Source: an uncultured Rikenellaceae bacterium
Lineage (GTDB): Bacteria > Bacteroidota > Bacteroidia > Bacteroidales > Rikenellaceae
NCBI GenBank assembly: GCA_947054185.1
Contig: CAMRVW010000003.1
Span: 1-37,608, forward strand
DNA length: 37,608 bases
Direction: 5' to 3'
Both the position numbers and the translations under genes were made by a program. Below the pieces are notes generated by a model. The model was not told where the DNA came from and did no database searches. It was given only the letters and a program-made list of their open reading frames with translations. Of this stretch, positions 35,284-37,608 are shown one piece after another; the stretch's first letter is position 1; each line of letters opens with the position of its first letter.

Positions 35284-35321
35284 CAAAAACAAAGCCGCAT
35301 CCGGGCATGTGCGGGTGCGGC
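35284..35321 (-). terminator. Probable intrinsic terminator downstream of plsY
   Basis: Minus strand gccgcaccc...ggatgcggc followed by tttgttttt. Confidence 0.65.
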
Positions 35322-35343
35322 ATGATATGTATCGGGTGTGCGG

Positions 35344-35982
35344 TTATTCTTTGTTTTTCTTTTTAACGAGGTATATTTTCGATTCCGTGCCCGAGAGGAG
35401 GCGTTTGATGTTTCGCCTGTGGGTGAAAATGAGCATTATGGCCACGACAATGCCGAAGATGACCATTTTAGAGTCGGCATGCCACAAGACAAGCATCACG
35501 GGGAATGATATGCCGCCCAATATGGAGCCGAGCGACACGTAATGGCTCACCGCCAGCACCACCATGAACACCCCGAAAGCCAAAAGCGTGGGCACCGTTG
35601 CCAGAGCCACCATTGTGCCGGCTATCGTGGCGACGCCCTTGCCCCCTTTGAAGCCGGCGAAGATGGGGAATATGTGTCCCATGACGGCCGCCACGGTGAG
35701 AGCCATTCGCAGTACGAACAACTCGGTGCTTCCCTCGGCATAGCCGTTGAAGTCTGTTGCGATGAGCGACAGTTTGACGGCTGCAAACCCTTTGAGGAAG
35801 TCTATTGCAAACACCGGAAGCGCCGCCTTTCGCCCCAACACGCGCAATGTGTTGGTGGCTCCTGCATTATGGCTGCCGTGTTCGCGCACGTCGATGCCGT
35901 AAAAACGTTTGCCTATCCATACCGAGCTGGGTATCGAACCCAAAAGGTAACCTGTTATTACCAATATTATGTTCAGAGCCAT
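35344..35982 (-). CDS. plsY: Glycerol-3-phosphate acyltransferase PlsY
   Basis: GYLLGSIPSSVWIGK, REHGSHNAGATNTLRVLG, GHIFPIFAGFKGGKGVATIAG. Confidence 0.95.
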   Translation of the reverse strand: MALNIILVITGYLLGSIPSSVWIGKRFYGIDVREHGSHNAGATNTLRVLGRKAALPVFAIDFLKGFAAVKLSLIATDFNGYAEGSTELFVLRMALTVAAVMGHIFPIFAGFKGGKGVATIAGTMVALATVPTLLAFGVFMVVLAVSHYVSLGSILGGISFPVMLVLWHADSKMVIFGIVVAIMLIFTHRRNIKRLLSGTESKIYLVKKKNKE

Positions 35983-36111
35983 TTGTAATCTTTTCTACAA
36001 AGATATTAACGTTTAAGTTCAAATCAAAATCTGCCCCGCTTCATGTGAGCCATGCCGGGGTGGCGTGTCGCTCTCAAAAGGGCTGTACTGCGGTGTTTGA
36101 AGAGGTGATGT

Positions 36112-37311
36112 CTATGCCGACAGCGCCTCTTTCCCGGCCTCTCTGCCGTAAATTTTAAGCGACATCCGTTTTACGATCACCACGAAGAAGCCCGTGAGTA
36201 TGAGATTGAAAACGATTGTCAGCAACGATATGATGAGCAACGGTCCGCCCAGGCCGTAACCTATGGCTATGAATATTATGCCGGCACCCACCTCTCCTCG
36301 CGTGAACATGCCTATGGAGAGGGCCAGTCGCTCGAGCAACGGACGGTCGCGATAGAAGAATACCGGTATCAGCTTGCCTATGTTGGAGAGGGCCGTGACC
36401 ACCACCACGTGCAGGGCTATGGTGCCCCAGCTCATGTGCGGGATGGCTGCCGTCACCTTGTCTGATATGACAGGCTCTATATCCATGCCCACGAAAAGAG
36501 GTGTGCTAAGCCCCACCAGCAGCATGAACAGATATGATATGCCGCCCGATATTTTGTGCTCCAACCCGGTCTCGGTGTGATGCGAGGTGTGCATTATCAT
36601 GCCTAACACGAAGGCAGGCAGAAGCACCTCTATGTGTATGGCGCTGTCGACGCCGAACCTGTGTTTGGTGAATATGTAAAGGCCCTGGCAGAACGCCACC
36701 AGTGCGACGGAATATATCAGCAGCGCCCACCAGTTTTGGTTGAAACGGTGTCTTTTGAGTCGTTTCCATCCCAGAAACAGCAGCGATATCACCACCACCA
36801 ATATGACGAGCAGTTGCCACTTGAGGCCTATCATCATGATCTGCAACGGTATCATGAGCAATATGGTGTCGAGGTCGTCGAAGATGGCCAGCACCTGCGT
36901 CTTTTTGTATATCCATTTACCCGCAAGGCCGGCGCCGGCGAGCATGGTGAAGAGGATGCCCGCCGAGGTGGGGGCTGCAAAACGGCTCAGAAGCAGGTTT
37001 TCTTTCCAGGCGTTCCAGTCGGCGAACGATCCCTCGGGCATCAGCCACATATAGTAAACGGCAATGAGAAGCCAGGGAGCCGCCGCCGTGGCCATGGCAA
37101 TGAAATAATCGGCCGTGTAACTGCGCCAGCGGCTCTTGTCTAACTCGAACTCGCGACCCACTCCTATCATTATATAGGCAAGGCACACGAACAAAAGGGT
37201 GTCGGTGACATGCTTGAAACCGGCGTAATGAGAGCCTAACTCTGTCGGTATGATTTGAGAAAATACCAGACCGACAATAAGGAAAATTGAAAACAGTACT
37301 ATTTTTTTCAC
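36112..37311 (-). CDS. Cation/proton antiporter (CPA-type sodium/hydrogen exchanger)
   Basis: 399 aa, about 12 TM; FAAPTSAGILFTMLAGAGL, AIFDDLDTILLMIP, GMFTRGEVGAGIIFIAIGYGL. Confidence 0.85.
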   Translation of the reverse strand: MKKIVLFSIFLIVGLVFSQIIPTELGSHYAGFKHVTDTLLFVCLAYIMIGVGREFELDKSRWRSYTADYFIAMATAAAPWLLIAVYYMWLMPEGSFADWNAWKENLLLSRFAAPTSAGILFTMLAGAGLAGKWIYKKTQVLAIFDDLDTILLMIPLQIMMIGLKWQLLVILVVVISLLFLGWKRLKRHRFNQNWWALLIYSVALVAFCQGLYIFTKHRFGVDSAIHIEVLLPAFVLGMIMHTSHHTETGLEHKISGGISYLFMLLVGLSTPLFVGMDIEPVISDKVTAAIPHMSWGTIALHVVVVTALSNIGKLIPVFFYRDRPLLERLALSIGMFTRGEVGAGIIFIAIGYGLGGPLLIISLLTIVFNLILTGFFVVIVKRMSLKIYGREAGKEALSA

Positions 37312-37489
37312 GCAAGAAAATTTATGTCCGGCAAAGATAGGGTTTTTCCCCTATCTATCAATATCGACGGGCTAATTATGTGTAAATCTTTTCGTTGTAC
37401 GTTGCGGTTTTCAGTGGTTAAATGGGGGGGCGGAGCTTTGGGCTTTTCGGTATGCTGCGGGCACGGTGTGTCGCAAGAGAGATATTTAT

Positions 37490-37608
37490 TATCTTTAGTC
37501 TGATGGTCTAAGATACTTCCGCTCGGCAAAATGCAAGCACACTTGCTTTTGCGCTCGCTTATTCGTATCGTTGACCTGACGGTCTTAGATACTCTCGCTC
37601 GGCAAAAT
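37490..37608 (+). promoter_or_regulatory. Inverted copies of the promoter/palindrome repeat at window edge
   Basis: tatctttagtctgatggtctaagata (37490-37515) and tatcgttgacctgacggtcttagata (37566-37591), 76 bp apart. TTG (37543-37545) lies 20 bp upstream of TATCGTTG (37566-37573). Confidence 0.7.

Overview
The window looks like a chromosomal segment of a Bacteroidales bacterium (Muribaculaceae-like, judging from gene content and TAnnTTTG promoters). I could run no searches, so product names rest on recognised motifs and family resemblance. Main content: (1) a minus-strand PAPS synthesis and sulfonation operon (cysQ, SLC13 permease, cysC, cysD, cysN, sulfotransferase) with no sulfate-reduction genes; (2) housekeeping and surface genes: lpxK, GH2 beta-galactosidase, trigger factor, DUF418, nadC, DPP-IV-like S9 peptidase, S41 peptidase, beta-barrel protein, membrane pyrophosphatase hppA, DUF6088-like wHTH protein, tRNA-Pro(CGG), DUF2339 protein, pckA, plsY and a cation/proton antiporter; (3) two C-terminal FISUMP-type domain fragments in convergent orientation. 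The most interesting structure is non-coding. Three islands (about 1-607, 10985-12000, 32400-33288) each end in a composite element lying just 3' of a minus-strand stop codon. Each element has inverted flanking arrays of a ~22-bp unit, a 21-bp-stem hairpin with five fully compensated base-pair differences between copies, and a GGKGTY-ACG-RACMCC hairpin that also covaries. The second hairpin also lies downstream of both FISUMP fragments, always in the same orientation relative to the preceding gene. A second repeat family combines a Bacteroidetes-type promoter with a 26-bp imperfect palindrome. It is tandem upstream of pckA and recurs inverted at the right edge. No CRISPR, reverse transcriptase, transposase, integrase or prophage genes were seen.
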